A DNA stretch of 29,067 bases from Armatimonadota bacterium (GCA_023474015.1 JAMCYN010000156.1:1-29067), one strand, 5' to 3'. Positions 5,393-15,903 are shown, counted from the stretch's first letter. Translations and numbers: made by a program. The notes: a model not told the origin generated them from the sequence alone.

Positions 5393-8087
5393 TCTCCGCC
5401 CAGTTCTTGCCGACCTTCACATCCACCTTCAGCGGGACTTTCATCTCATAGGCACTCTCCATGCCTCGGCGGAGGTGATCGGCGGCCTGCTTGATCTCGT
5501 CTGGGACGACTTCCAGAAGAAGCTCGTCGTGCACCTGCAGCACCATCTTGCTCGCCAGGTTGTCGGCAACGAGAGCCTTATGGACGTGCAGCATAGCCAG
5601 CTTCATAATATCGGCGGCGGTGCCCTGGATCGGCATGTTCACAGCGGCGCGCTCGGCGAAGAGCCTGATGTTCCGATTCGCGCTCTTGATATCGGGAATA
5701 TACCGGCGTCTGCCCATCAGTGTTTCCACATATCCCTGATTTCTGGCCTTATCGATGGTTTCCTCGGTATACCTGAGCACGCCGGGGAACTTCGCGAAGT
5801 AGGTGTCGATATACTCCCTGGCCTCCTTGACCGAGATGCCGAGCGCCCTGGAAAGCGTATAGTCCGCCATCCCGTAGATCACGGCGAAGTTGATCGTCTT
5901 GGCGCGCCTGCGCATCTCGGGCGTGACATCTTCAGGAACGCAGTTGAACATAGTGCAAGCGGTAGCCCGGTGGATGTCTTCGTCGTTTTCGAATGCCCGC
6001 ACCAGCGCGGCGTCCTCGGTCATATGCGCCAGGATTCGAAGCTCGATCTGGGAATAGTCCGCGGAGAGAAGCACATTGTCGCCCGATGCGATGAATGCCT
6101 TTCTAATCTTCCTGCCCAACTCCGTGCGGATGGGAATGTTCTGCAGATTGGGGTTGCTCGATGAGAGTCTGCCGGTGGCGGCAACGGCCTGATTTAATGA
6201 TGTATGAACGCGATGCGTGCGCTGATTGACCAGCTTCGGCAGCGAATCGGAGTATGTGGACTTGATCTTGGTAAGCTCCCGATAGCGCAGGATGTCGGCC
6301 ACGATCGGGTACTCGGCAGCCAGCTCTTCGAGCGCACCGGCGCTGGTGGAGAAGCCGGTCTTGGTCTTCTTCGACGCCGCCAGCCCGAGTTTGTCGAACA
6401 GCACGGCCTGAAGCTGCTTCGGCGAGCCTATATTGAACTCCTCACCCGCCTGCTCGTATATCTTCTGTTCGACTTGCCTGACCTCCACCGCGAGCGTGGT
6501 CGAGAGCGCGCCAAGCTGCTCGAAATCGATAGCCACCCCGGTAAGCTCCATCTCCGCCAATATAGCCGCCAGCGGAAGCTCCAGGTCGCTGAGCAGATGA
6601 TACAGGCCGTCGCGCCTCAGCTTCTCCTCCATCACCGGCTTCAGGCGATAGATCGCCTCAGCTTCGCCGCACACCACAGTCTCCGGATCGACTTCCGAGT
6701 CGCCTTTCTTGGTCGTCACCCCTGGCAGTTCCAGGGAAAGCTGCTCGAATGCGACGTCGCCGATCTCGTACGAACTCCGCGTCGAATCCAGCAGATACGC
6801 GGCCAGCATGGTGTCGAAGGCTACGCCCGTCAATTGCACTCCGCGCAACGCCAACGCCGCCGTGTTGAGCTTGGAATCGTGGCAATACTTCAACATCTTA
6901 TCCGAGCCGAGTAGGGTCTTGAAATGCGAAAGGTCAGCCTCGTAAGGGCAGTCGAAGCCCAACTCCAGGGATGACTCGCCCTGCTTGGTCGGGTCGATGA
7001 CCTGAACGTAGGCAGTATTATCCGGCCCGGTGCAGAAGCTGATTCCGATGATCTCGGCCTCGATGGACTTGCCGTTCGCCGTATGACACTGCAGGGCGAA
7101 CTCACCGGCCTGCCCGATAGAACTAATTAGCTCCCTGAGTTCATCATCGGTACCAATCCGCCTGCACTGTCCCAGCGTCGCGCGGACCTCCACGCCCGCC
7201 TTGCCCACCGCCTTCTCGACCTCGGGCAGTCGCTTGAGCATGGTCTTGAACTCGAGCCGGACGAACAGGTCGCGCAGGACGTCGTAATCAGGCTGCTTGG
7301 CGATATAGTCTTCGGGATCGATCTTGACCGGCAAGGCCGTGACGATGGTCGCCAACTTCTTGGACAGCCTGGCGATATCCGCGTTTTCCTCCAGCGTCTT
7401 CTTCATCTTCCCTTCGGGCAGTTCCGAGAGATGTTCGAGCAGGTTCTCGACCGTTCCGAACTGCTTAAGAAGATCGACGGCGGTCTTATCGCCGATCCCG
7501 GGCACGCCTGGGATGTTGTCCGATGGGTCGCCCTTGAGGCCCTTGTAGTCCACCATCTGCTCAGGTTCAAGTCCGAACCGCGCCCGAACCGCCCCGGCGT
7601 CATACATGACCGTGTCGGAGACGCCCTTAATGGTGGTCATCACGCTCACGTGGTCGTCTATAAGCTGGAGTGTGTCAAGATCGCCGGTGACTACGACCGT
7701 ATCGATCCCCTTGGCCTCGGCCTCTTTGGCCATCGCGCCTATAATATCGTCAGCCTCGTAGCCGGGAACCTCCACCACGGGAATTCCGAATGCCTCGATA
7801 AGCTCTCGCGCGACCGGCCCCTGCTCGATCAAGGCGTCAGGTGTGGGCTTGCGATGGGCTTTATACTTATCGTACTCCTCGTGCCTGAAGGTCGGCTTGG
7901 GAGTGTCGAATGCGGCGGCGATATAGTCCGGTTTCTCCTCCAGAAGCCGCAGGAGCATGGTGGTCAGGCCGTAGACCGCGTTGGTCGGCTGCCCGCTGGA
8001 AGTCGACAGATAGCGCATCGCGAAAAACGCGCGGTAGAGCAGGCTGTTGCCATCAATCGCGATAAGCTTTTTGTTACTTGGACTCAT
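5385..8087 (-). CDS. polA: DNA polymerase I
   Basis: Predicted 900 residues, full length. It fills gaps and removes RNA primers in repair and lagging-strand synthesis. The N-terminal 5'-nuclease (1-290) keeps its acidic motifs (AIDGN, GYEADD, VTGDLDTLQL, GDPSDNIPGVPGIG). The polymerase domain keeps motif A (DYSQIELR, Asp677), motif B (RRRAKTINFAVIYG, Lys730 and Phe734) and motif C (VHDE). The middle 3'-5' exonuclease domain is degenerate: the E. coli FAFDTET stretch reads FALQCHT (330-336), the third Asp aligns with Asn408, and the fourth motif reads GEAEA. Proofreading is therefore probably lost, as in Taq polymerase. ATG 8087 has GAGGT 4 bases upstream. Phe734 is the position that in Taq-type enzymes sets discrimination against dideoxynucleotides. 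Confidence 0.97.
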   Translation of the reverse strand: MSPSNKKLIAIDGNSLLYRAFFAMRYLSTSSGQPTNAVYGLTTMLLRLLEEKPDYIAAAFDTPKPTFRHEEYDKYKAHRKPTPDALIEQGPVARELIEAFGIPVVEVPGYEADDIIGAMAKEAEAKGIDTVVVTGDLDTLQLIDDHVSVMTTIKGVSDTVMYDAGAVRARFGLEPEQMVDYKGLKGDPSDNIPGVPGIGDKTAVDLLKQFGTVENLLEHLSELPEGKMKKTLEENADIARLSKKLATIVTALPVKIDPEDYIAKQPDYDVLRDLFVRLEFKTMLKRLPEVEKAVGKAGVEVRATLGQCRRIGTDDELRELISSIGQAGEFALQCHTANGKSIEAEIIGISFCTGPDNTAYVQVIDPTKQGESSLELGFDCPYEADLSHFKTLLGSDKMLKYCHDSKLNTAALALRGVQLTGVAFDTMLAAYLLDSTRSSYEIGDVAFEQLSLELPGVTTKKGDSEVDPETVVCGEAEAIYRLKPVMEEKLRRDGLYHLLSDLELPLAAILAEMELTGVAIDFEQLGALSTTLAVEVRQVEQKIYEQAGEEFNIGSPKQLQAVLFDKLGLAASKKTKTGFSTSAGALEELAAEYPIVADILRYRELTKIKSTYSDSLPKLVNQRTHRVHTSLNQAVAATGRLSSSNPNLQNIPIRTELGRKIRKAFIASGDNVLLSADYSQIELRILAHMTEDAALVRAFENDEDIHRATACTMFNCVPEDVTPEMRRRAKTINFAVIYGMADYTLSRALGISVKEAREYIDTYFAKFPGVLRYTEETIDKARNQGYVETLMGRRRYIPDIKSANRNIRLFAERAAVNMPIQGTAADIMKLAMLHVHKALVADNLASKMVLQVHDELLLEVVPDEIKQAADHLRRGMESAYEMKVPLKVDVKVGKNWAEMV

Positions 8088-8107
8088 GATTACCTCACGG
8101 CAAAGGA

Positions 8108-8196
8108 AATGCAGAATGATGAATGCAGAATGCAGAATAACCTATCGTTGCGAGGTTCCTTCGCCATTCTGCATTCTGCACTCTGCATTCTGCATT
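8108..8196. repeat. 31-bp inverted repeat of GCAGAAT words
   Basis: Arms 8108-8138 and 8166-8196 match at 28 of 31 positions and are made of head-to-tail AATGCAG words, with a 27-base loop. It fills the whole polA-sppA gap and would form a long hairpin in a shared transcript. Confidence 0.85.
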
Positions 8197-8197
8197 A

Positions 8198-9301
8198 TTA
8201 TCTCAGTTTGCTGCCATCACTTTCTGTATTGAGCAGCTTCTCCAACAGCTTCCGCGTCGCAGCCTCCTTGAGATGGGACTTCTCCTCAGTACTGCCGAAG
8301 ACCGCGTCGAAGAGGCCTCTGCGGCCGTACTCGACCACTTTCGGCTCGCCGCTGATTCCGCCCTCTTTCGCCGCCTCCCGGACGGTTTCGTGCAGGCCCC
8401 CGATCTTGTCGACAAGCTTGACCTTCAATGCCTGGTTGCCGGAATAGATGCGGCCCTCGGCGAGCTTTTTTACCTCGTTCAGGGTCATATTCCGGCCCTT
8501 CGCGACTGCCTGAGTGAAGTTGTTATAGGTATCGTTGACCAGCCCCTGGAGCAGCGTGCGTTCCTCGGGAGTCAACGGCCTGTCCGACGAGCCCATATCC
8601 TTATACTTGCCCGCCTTCACCGTCTCCGGACGATAGCCGATCTTCTTGTACAACCCGCTCAAGTCCGCGAGCGGCAGTATCACCCCGATGCTGCCCGTCA
8701 GCGTGTTGGCGTCGGCGTAGATTTTGTCGGACGCCGATGCGATGTAATAGCCACCCGACGCCGCCACATCCCCCATCGACGTATAGATAGTCTTCCCCGA
8801 CTTTCGAACGCGCTGAATCTCGTTATAGACTTCTTCCGAACCCGACGGACTGCCGCCTGGACTGTTGATCCGGAGGACAATCACACGCGCATCGGGGTTC
8901 TTGCGCGCCTTTTCGAGTTGGGCGACCAGGTCCTCCGAGCCGGCCACATTATCGCCAAAGAAACCGCCGCCGCTCCTGCCCGCGGTTATCACACCGCTCA
9001 CTCGTATCAGCGCGACGTGCCTCCCGCGCGCGACCCCGCCATCGCCTCCTCCGGCTATCGCGGCCACGAACACAATGAAAAGTATGAACCACGGCAGGCA
9101 GCCGATTCCCATCGCCACCGGGATCAGCCACCAACGATTGCGCCTGGGTGGAGGCCCATACGGCCCGTATGGCGGGTAAGGACCCCGCGGCGCATAGTAA
9201 CCTCCGGGTGGAGGAGGCTGTTGAGGCGGCACGCCGCCCTGGTTCGGAGGTTGAGACTGGTTCTGCTCGGGACTCGGGTTCTGGGAGAACTCATCGTTCA
9301 T
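8198..9301 (-). CDS. sppA: Signal peptide peptidase SppA, S49 family (short type)
   Basis: Predicted 367 residues. A cytoplasmic Pro/Gly/Tyr-rich tail (1-55) precedes one membrane segment (57-82), followed by one S49 protease domain. The family cleaves residual signal peptides in the membrane. The catalytic Ser is Ser182 (DVAASGGYY). Lys234 (AGKYKDMGS) is the likely general base: its 52-residue distance from the Ser equals that in B. subtilis SppA (Ser147/Lys199). The RINSPGGSP oxyanion-hole segment is at 144-152. One S49 domain marks the short, Bacillus-like form and not the tandem E. coli form. ATG 9301 has GAGG 8 bases upstream. The long proline-rich tail resembles those found on other membrane-anchored proteins and is not part of the protease fold. 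Confidence 0.93.
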   Translation of the reverse strand: MNDEFSQNPSPEQNQSQPPNQGGVPPQQPPPPGGYYAPRGPYPPYGPYGPPPRRNRWWLIPVAMGIGCLPWFILFIVFVAAIAGGGDGGVARGRHVALIRVSGVITAGRSGGGFFGDNVAGSEDLVAQLEKARKNPDARVIVLRINSPGGSPSGSEEVYNEIQRVRKSGKTIYTSMGDVAASGGYYIASASDKIYADANTLTGSIGVILPLADLSGLYKKIGYRPETVKAGKYKDMGSSDRPLTPEERTLLQGLVNDTYNNFTQAVAKGRNMTLNEVKKLAEGRIYSGNQALKVKLVDKIGGLHETVREAAKEGGISGEPKVVEYGRRGLFDAVFGSTEEKSHLKEAATRKLLEKLLNTESDGSKLR

Positions 9302-9318
9302 AGCTGGGCCTCATGTTA

Positions 9319-9347
9319 TTGACAGTGGGTCCGTGCGCGGATATAAT
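9319..9347 (+). promoter_or_regulatory. Perfect consensus promoter for tRNA-Leu(CAA)
   Basis: TTGACA (9319-9324), a 17-base spacer and TATAAT (9342-9347). Transcription should start near 9354, about 8 bases before the mature tRNA end. Confidence 0.9.
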
Positions 9348-9361
9348 TACTCCAGCGCATC

Positions 9362-9447
9362 GCCGGAGTGGCGGAATGGCAGACGCAGTGGTCTCAAAAA
9401 CCACCGAGGGTAACCTCATATCGGTTCGACTCCGATCTCCGGCACCA
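9362..9447 (+). tRNA. tRNA-Leu, anticodon CAA
   Basis: A class II tRNA of 86 bases including an encoded CCA. Acceptor stem GCCGGAG pairs with CTCCGGC, the discriminator is A, and the anticodon stem GTGGT/ACCAC encloses loop CTCAAAA, so the anticodon is CAA (reads UUG). A long variable arm and the TTCGACTC T-loop region are present. Confidence 0.97.
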
Positions 9448-9503
9448 TTCCTCTTATTCCCACCTGCACCCGCGTAAGCTTCAGTGGTTTTCGGAAGCAT
9501 CTG

Positions 9504-9533
9504 ATGGTACTACCCGGCGCACCCGGCTGTCAA
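9504..9533 (-). promoter_or_regulatory. Candidate promoter reading antisense through tRNA-Leu into sppA
   Basis: TTGACA (9528-9533) and TACCAT (9504-9509) with an 18-base spacer on the minus strand. The first gene reached is sppA, after a leader of about 195 bases that includes the complement of the tRNA. No better minus-strand promoter is visible between sppA and the tRNA. Confidence 0.3.
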
Positions 9534-9536
9534 CGT

Positions 9537-10538
9537 CTACGACAGCTCGTCCTTTTGGACCCGGCTCATGAGTTCATGGACCGCCTGTCTGGGGGAGCGG
9601 CCTTCGTACAGGACCGCGTGGATCTGTTCGGTGATGGGCATGTAGATGTCGTGCTTCTTGCTTAGTAGATAGGCCGCATGGCAGGTAGGCATTCCTTCGG
9701 CGACCTGCCCGAGCTTCTCCAGGCTCGATTTCAAGTCTTGACCCTCCCCGAGCATCGTCCCAAGCCGCAAATTGCGCGATAGGCGGCTGGCGCAGGTCGC
9801 CATCAGGTCGCCGAAACCGGACAGGCCGCTGAATGTCTTTGGCTCGGCGCCAAGGGTCGCGCCCAGGCGCATCATCTCGATCAGGCCGCGGGTGACAAGC
9901 GTGGCCTTGGTGTTGTCGCCGTAGCCGAGGCCGTCGGAAATCCCCGCGCCGATAGCCAGCACGTTCTTCAGCGCACCTCCAAGCTCGACGCCGATAATGT
10001 CCGGGTTGCGATATACTCTCAAGCTAGGAGCTGCGAAGAGTTCCTGCGCGCGGGCGGCACGGTCCATATCCAGCGAGGCGACGACGGTGGCGGTGGGGAC
10101 GTCGTGCGCGAGTTCCACGGCCAAATTCGGCCCGGACAACGCCACGCAGCCCCTGCCGATCTCGTCGCCAAGTTCCTGTGTGATAATCTCAGACCCACGC
10201 AAGCCCGTCTCGCTCTCCAAACCCTTACCGGCGTGTATGAGCACGACTTCAGAGCTCAGGCGACCCCTAAGTGCCGACGCGACCTCACGGACTCCCGTGC
10301 TGGGAATCACCACGACCACCGACTCGGCTCCGTCGAGCGCCCGATCAAGCGACTCCGTCGGCGCCACCGAATCCGGCAGCGCGATTCCGGGCAGGTAGCG
10401 CGAATTGACACGCTCGCACTGAATGTCGAGTATGCCGTCCTCCGGCCTGCCCCAGAGCCTGACGTCATATTGTTTCTTACCTAAGAGAACCGCCAGGGCC
10501 GTGCCCCAGCTTCCACATCCAAGAACTGCTGTTATCAT
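9537..10538 (-). CDS. gpsA: Glycerol-3-phosphate dehydrogenase, NAD(P)+
   Basis: Predicted 333 residues, typical GpsA length. It reduces dihydroxyacetone phosphate to sn-glycerol 3-phosphate for phospholipid synthesis, in the cytoplasm. The N-terminal Rossmann motif is GCGSWGTA (residues 7-14). The catalytic-domain signature ALKNVLAIGAGISDGLGYG includes the active-site Lys, and the conserved GLSGFGDLMATC segment follows. ATG 10538 starts directly at the Rossmann strand, so no later start is possible. No clear Shine-Dalgarno sequence is present, but the gyrB stop codon is only 15 bases upstream, which fits translational coupling in a gyrB-gpsA operon. Confidence 0.95.
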   Translation of the reverse strand: MITAVLGCGSWGTALAVLLGKKQYDVRLWGRPEDGILDIQCERVNSRYLPGIALPDSVAPTESLDRALDGAESVVVVIPSTGVREVASALRGRLSSEVVLIHAGKGLESETGLRGSEIITQELGDEIGRGCVALSGPNLAVELAHDVPTATVVASLDMDRAARAQELFAAPSLRVYRNPDIIGVELGGALKNVLAIGAGISDGLGYGDNTKATLVTRGLIEMMRLGATLGAEPKTFSGLSGFGDLMATCASRLSRNLRLGTMLGEGQDLKSSLEKLGQVAEGMPTCHAAYLLSKKHDIYMPITEQIHAVLYEGRSPRQAVHELMSRVQKDELS

Positions 10539-10553
10539 AATTCATAATTGAAG

Positions 10554-12785
<2,232 letters not shown>

Positions 12786-12867
12786 GCACTAGATGGGCCA
12801 ATTTGGGAACGCGGAACCCTGATCCGACGATAGACTATATGTAAGGTCCGTTTGAGGTGGCAACTGG

Positions 12868-13083
12868 ATGATTAGGCGGTATAAGGTTAATGTGAGTACT
12901 GATGACACAGGTTGGGTGTCGGTAAAGGTGCCCGCGATACCAGAGGTTCACGCGGAGGCGCATACTCGCGAGCAGGCACTGCGGTTCGCGGCAAACTCCG
13001 TGACATCCCACCTGAAGTCACTCTCGGCAGGAGGCGGAGAAATACCGGACTCCGACATAGACGCGATAGTGGTGGACATCTGA
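12868..13083 (+). CDS. HicB-like small protein
   Basis: Predicted 71 residues. The pattern YKVNVSTDDTGWVSVKVPAI, then HTREQALRFAANSV and a GGGEIPDSD ending, follows the HicB-like domain (beta strands around a WxxxxP segment, an EAL-like helix, then an IP motif). HicB proteins are usually antitoxins of HicA. Here there is no HicA toxin and no C-terminal DNA-binding helix domain. ATG 12868 has GAGGTGG 7 bases upstream. The metal ATPase start lies 2 bases after the stop, so the two are probably co-translated. Its role is unknown; an orphan HicB fold acting as a small accessory or regulatory protein is an inference. Confidence 0.75.
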   Translation: MIRRYKVNVSTDDTGWVSVKVPAIPEVHAEAHTREQALRFAANSVTSHLKSLSAGGGEIPDSDIDAIVVDI

Positions 13084-13085
13084 CA

Positions 13086-15473
13086 TTGGAAACACAAACG
13101 CTCGACATACCGGTGATATGGCCGGACTATTTTGAGGACTGCGAGCAGTGCATCGAGCGACTGCGGGAGACGCTCGGACAGTTGGACGGCGTGCACAGCG
13201 TGACCGTCAACACCGACCGCCGCGCCCTGCGGCTCACCTATGAGAAGGACGTCCTCACGTTCGAGGAGATCAAGGAACACGCTCGCCTGCTCGGAGTCAA
13301 CGTTGCCGAGCGATATAAGCATGAGATCATACAAATCGCCGGCCTCGACTGCCCCGACTGCGCGATGAAGCTGGAGACGGCGATAATGCGGCTGAAGGGC
13401 GTTGCCTGGGCAACGCTGAGCTACGCTACGTCGATGCTGGTCGTGGAGTTCGAGCCACAGGTGATCGGGCTTCCGGACATTTACAAGCGCGTCAGAGGGT
13501 TCGGCTACGACGTGCAGGAAGCAGGACCCGCCGGGGCGCCACCCAAGAAGACCGTGCTTATCAGAAATACCCGAATGGCGCTGACTGTCATATCCGGGGC
13601 GCTGCTGGCGGTCGGGCTTGCGCTGCGCCTTGCGATGGGCGATCAGGTGGTATCGCCCTGGATATTCATCGCATCGGCCGTCACCGGCGGTGTGTTCGCC
13701 GCGCGGTCCGGCATCCTGAGCCTGAAAGCGTTCAGCCTGGATACAAATTTCCTCATGACGGCCGCCGCCGTGGGCGCGCTCGCGCTTGGGGACTACTCCG
13801 AAGCAGCGGCGGTCATGTTTCTGTTCTCACTCGGGTCCACCCTCGAAGCGCATACCGTTGATAAGACCCGCCGGTCGCTCAAGTCGCTTGTCGAGGCGTT
13901 TCCCACACACGCCGCGGTCAGAAGAGACGGCCGCATCGAGGATACACGCCTCGAAGAAGTCGAAATTGGGGATATCGTGCTCATAAAGCCGGGGGAGAAG
14001 GTCCCGGTGGACGGAACCGTTGTCGAGGGCGAATCGGCGGTGGACGAGGCCCCGATTACCGGCGAGTCCGTGCCGAAGGGCAAGAGCCTGGGGGATTCGG
14101 TATACGCCGGGTCCATCAACGGCAGGGGCGCGCTGGAAGTCAGGACAACGACCACTTCCGAGGACAACACCCTGGCGCGGATCGTGCACATGGTCGAGGA
14201 GGCCAACGCTCAAAAGGCGCCGTCTCAGCGGTTCGCGGAGAAGTTCGGGCGATATTACACACCGACCGTGATCGGGCTTGCCGCGCTAATCGCCATCGCG
14301 GGCCCCATTGTCACCGGCTCACCTTTCAGCGACTGGCTTACCAGGGCGCTCACGCTGCTAGTAGTATCGTGCCCGTGCGCGCTCGTGATCTCGACCCCGG
14401 TCGCGATTGTAGCAGCCATCGGCAACGCGGCCCGGTCCGGCATTCTGATCAAAGGCGGCGCGCACTTGGAAGCGCTGGGTGAGGTCTCGGTCGTCGCGTT
14501 CGACAAGACCGGGACCCTCACCGTCGGCAAGCCCTCGGTCACCCAAATCGTTCCGCTGAACTCGCATACTCCCGAAGAGGTGCTCTCCGTTGCCGCGTCG
14601 GTCGAAAGCCGTTCAGAACACCCGCTTGCGACCGCTGTCCTGGACAAGGCGCGGGAGATGGGCCTGCCGGAGTATCCTGTCGCGTTCTTCGAGGCATTCC
14701 CCGGCAAAGGCGCGCGGGCCGTGGTCAACGGCGGAGTCTTCTATGTCGGCGGTCGGCGGCTAATCGAGGAGATTGGAATAAGCATCCCTAATACTCCGAC
14801 GGTCGATTCGCTCCTGGCCAGTGGCTCGACGGTCATCTACGTTGCCGACGAGACCACCGTATGGGGCGCGATCACCGCGAATGACACACTGAAGCCGGGC
14901 ACCGCCAACGCCATCTTACGACTGAGGGACGCCGGCATTGCTCGAACGATGATGCTGACCGGCGACACTCGCCAGACAGCCGGCGCCGTATGCGAGAACC
15001 TGGGACTGGACGGACACTGCGCCGAACTGCTCCCGGAAGACAAGCTGGCCCAGATACGCGAACTCGCCGCCCGGTACGGCAGAGTGGCTATGGTGGGAGA
15101 TGGCATCAACGACGCTCCCGCGCTCGCCGCCGCCGACGTGGGGATCGCGATGGGCGGCGCGGGAAATCATGCGGCGATCGAGGCGGCTGATGTGGCGCTG
15201 ATGGCCGATGACATCGCCATGCTCCCTTACGCCGTGTCCCTGAGCCGGAGGGCCAAACGAATAATCAGGCAGAACGTTGCCATCGCGCTGCTGGCCGTGC
15301 TCGTGCTGGTCGGAGGAGCGCTGTTGAAATGGATCAGCCTGGCGACCGGCGTGCTTGGTCATGAGGGCAGCGCACTGCTGGTTATAGCCAACAGCATGAG
15401 GCTATTGAAGATGCCTCGAAAATGCCGTAATCAAAATATCACGAAAAATGATATTGACTATTGCCCCAAATAG
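13086..15473 (+). CDS. P1B-type heavy-metal-exporting ATPase
   Basis: Predicted 795 residues from TTG 13086. It should pump transition-metal ions out of the cytoplasm using ATP. Two N-terminal HMA-like domains carry CEQC (Cys19/Cys22) and CPDC (Cys89/Cys92). The actuator TGES loop, the membrane CPC (429-431), the phosphorylated Asp473 in DKTGT, and the MLTGD and GDGINDAPAL motifs are all present. The last membrane segment carries HEGS (His759), a motif associated with P1B-4 pumps, whereas CPC is typical of P1B-1 and P1B-2. The metal is therefore unclear (Zn/Cd/Co range likely). The reading frame is open back to 12912, but that part overlaps the HicB-like gene and has no HMA-like sequence, so TTG 13086 is chosen, with GGTGG about 11 bases upstream. 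No ArsR or MerR regulator is adjacent. Confidence 0.93.
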   Translation: METQTLDIPVIWPDYFEDCEQCIERLRETLGQLDGVHSVTVNTDRRALRLTYEKDVLTFEEIKEHARLLGVNVAERYKHEIIQIAGLDCPDCAMKLETAIMRLKGVAWATLSYATSMLVVEFEPQVIGLPDIYKRVRGFGYDVQEAGPAGAPPKKTVLIRNTRMALTVISGALLAVGLALRLAMGDQVVSPWIFIASAVTGGVFAARSGILSLKAFSLDTNFLMTAAAVGALALGDYSEAAAVMFLFSLGSTLEAHTVDKTRRSLKSLVEAFPTHAAVRRDGRIEDTRLEEVEIGDIVLIKPGEKVPVDGTVVEGESAVDEAPITGESVPKGKSLGDSVYAGSINGRGALEVRTTTTSEDNTLARIVHMVEEANAQKAPSQRFAEKFGRYYTPTVIGLAALIAIAGPIVTGSPFSDWLTRALTLLVVSCPCALVISTPVAIVAAIGNAARSGILIKGGAHLEALGEVSVVAFDKTGTLTVGKPSVTQIVPLNSHTPEEVLSVAASVESRSEHPLATAVLDKAREMGLPEYPVAFFEAFPGKGARAVVNGGVFYVGGRRLIEEIGISIPNTPTVDSLLASGSTVIYVADETTVWGAITANDTLKPGTANAILRLRDAGIARTMMLTGDTRQTAGAVCENLGLDGHCAELLPEDKLAQIRELAARYGRVAMVGDGINDAPALAAADVGIAMGGAGNHAAIEAADVALMADDIAMLPYAVSLSRRAKRIIRQNVAIALLAVLVLVGGALLKWISLATGVLGHEGSALLVIANSMRLLKMPRKCRNQNITKNDIDYCPK

Positions 15474-15481
15474 TGCATAAT
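15454..15481 (+). promoter_or_regulatory. Candidate promoter of the DUF2795-like gene
   Basis: TTGACT (15454-15459), a 16-base spacer and CATAAT (15476-15481). It overlaps the 3' end of the ATPase gene. The expected start is near 15488. Confidence 0.55.
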
Positions 15482-15487
15482 GATTAG

Positions 15488-15696
15488 TACATAAGTAGTA
15501 CGACTCCCTCAAGGTTGGGAACCACCCCTACCGGATTTGGAATCGTCACGGGGCAGTGGCGGTACCGCCATGCAAGGCAGCAGGCGGAGAATGTCCAGGG
15601 TTCGCATCGAGCCCTCGGTTAGTGTTGGCCAAAGTGTTGGGTATGTAAGAATGCGCAGTTCTTCCCGGACCGCATTCTTCAAAGGAGGTGCCCCTG
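15488..15696 (+). promoter_or_regulatory. Long structured leader upstream of the DUF2795-like gene
   Basis: About 209 bases lie between the predicted transcription start and the ATG, for a 69-codon gene. It holds a perfect 14-base palindrome (15557-15570), an 8-bp stem with loop CAT (15597-15615), and a 9-bp stem AAGAATGCG/CGCATTCTT (15647-15655 with 15671-15679). The last stem ends two bases before the AAAGGAGGTG ribosome site (15681-15690). I do not recognise a known riboswitch class. No ORF fits the region. Confidence 0.45.
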
Positions 15697-15903
15697 ATGG
15701 CAACTGTAGTAAACATTCGAACACCACTCAAATTGGGAGCCTATCTGGATGATATTATTTTCCCCTGCTCCCGCACCGAACTTCTTTACTGTGCCGAAGA
15801 AAACGATGCGCCCGACGCCATCCTTGACGCGATAGAGACCCTCCCCGAACGCCGCTACTGGAGCGTCGATGACATCTGCGCGAAGTTTCAATGCGCCTCT
15901 TGA
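15697..15903 (+). CDS. DUF2795-like small protein
   Basis: Predicted 68 residues. The pattern YLDDIIFPCSRTELLYCAEE, then PDAILDAIETLPERRYWSVD, matches what I know of the DUF2795 domain (a short strand, FPxxxxELxxxA helix, then LPxxxYxSxxD). Function in the family is unknown. ATG 15697 is preferred to GTG 15688 because the near-perfect AAAGGAGGTG ribosome site (15681-15690) overlaps that GTG. It stands alone between two promoters, behind a long structured leader. Confidence 0.75.
   Translation: MATVVNIRTPLKLGAYLDDIIFPCSRTELLYCAEENDAPDAILDAIETLPERRYWSVDDICAKFQCAS

Noticed and set aside
8108..8196. CRISPR array
   Set aside because: The words are only about 7 bases, with no spacers and no cas genes.
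7431..8447. A 338-codon rightward ORF spanning the polA-sppA gap
   Set aside because: Most of it is antisense to polA and sppA, and its middle is the translated inverted repeat at 8108-8196.
12868..13083. HicAB toxin-antitoxin module
   Set aside because: No HicA-like toxin ORF lies on either side. Only the HicB-like half is present.
12912..13085. N-terminal extension of the metal ATPase by 58 residues
   Set aside because: The extension overlaps the HicB-like gene in another frame, is Arg/Gly-rich with no HMA features, and lacks a good ribosome site at its start. TTG 13086 begins just before the first HMA-like domain.
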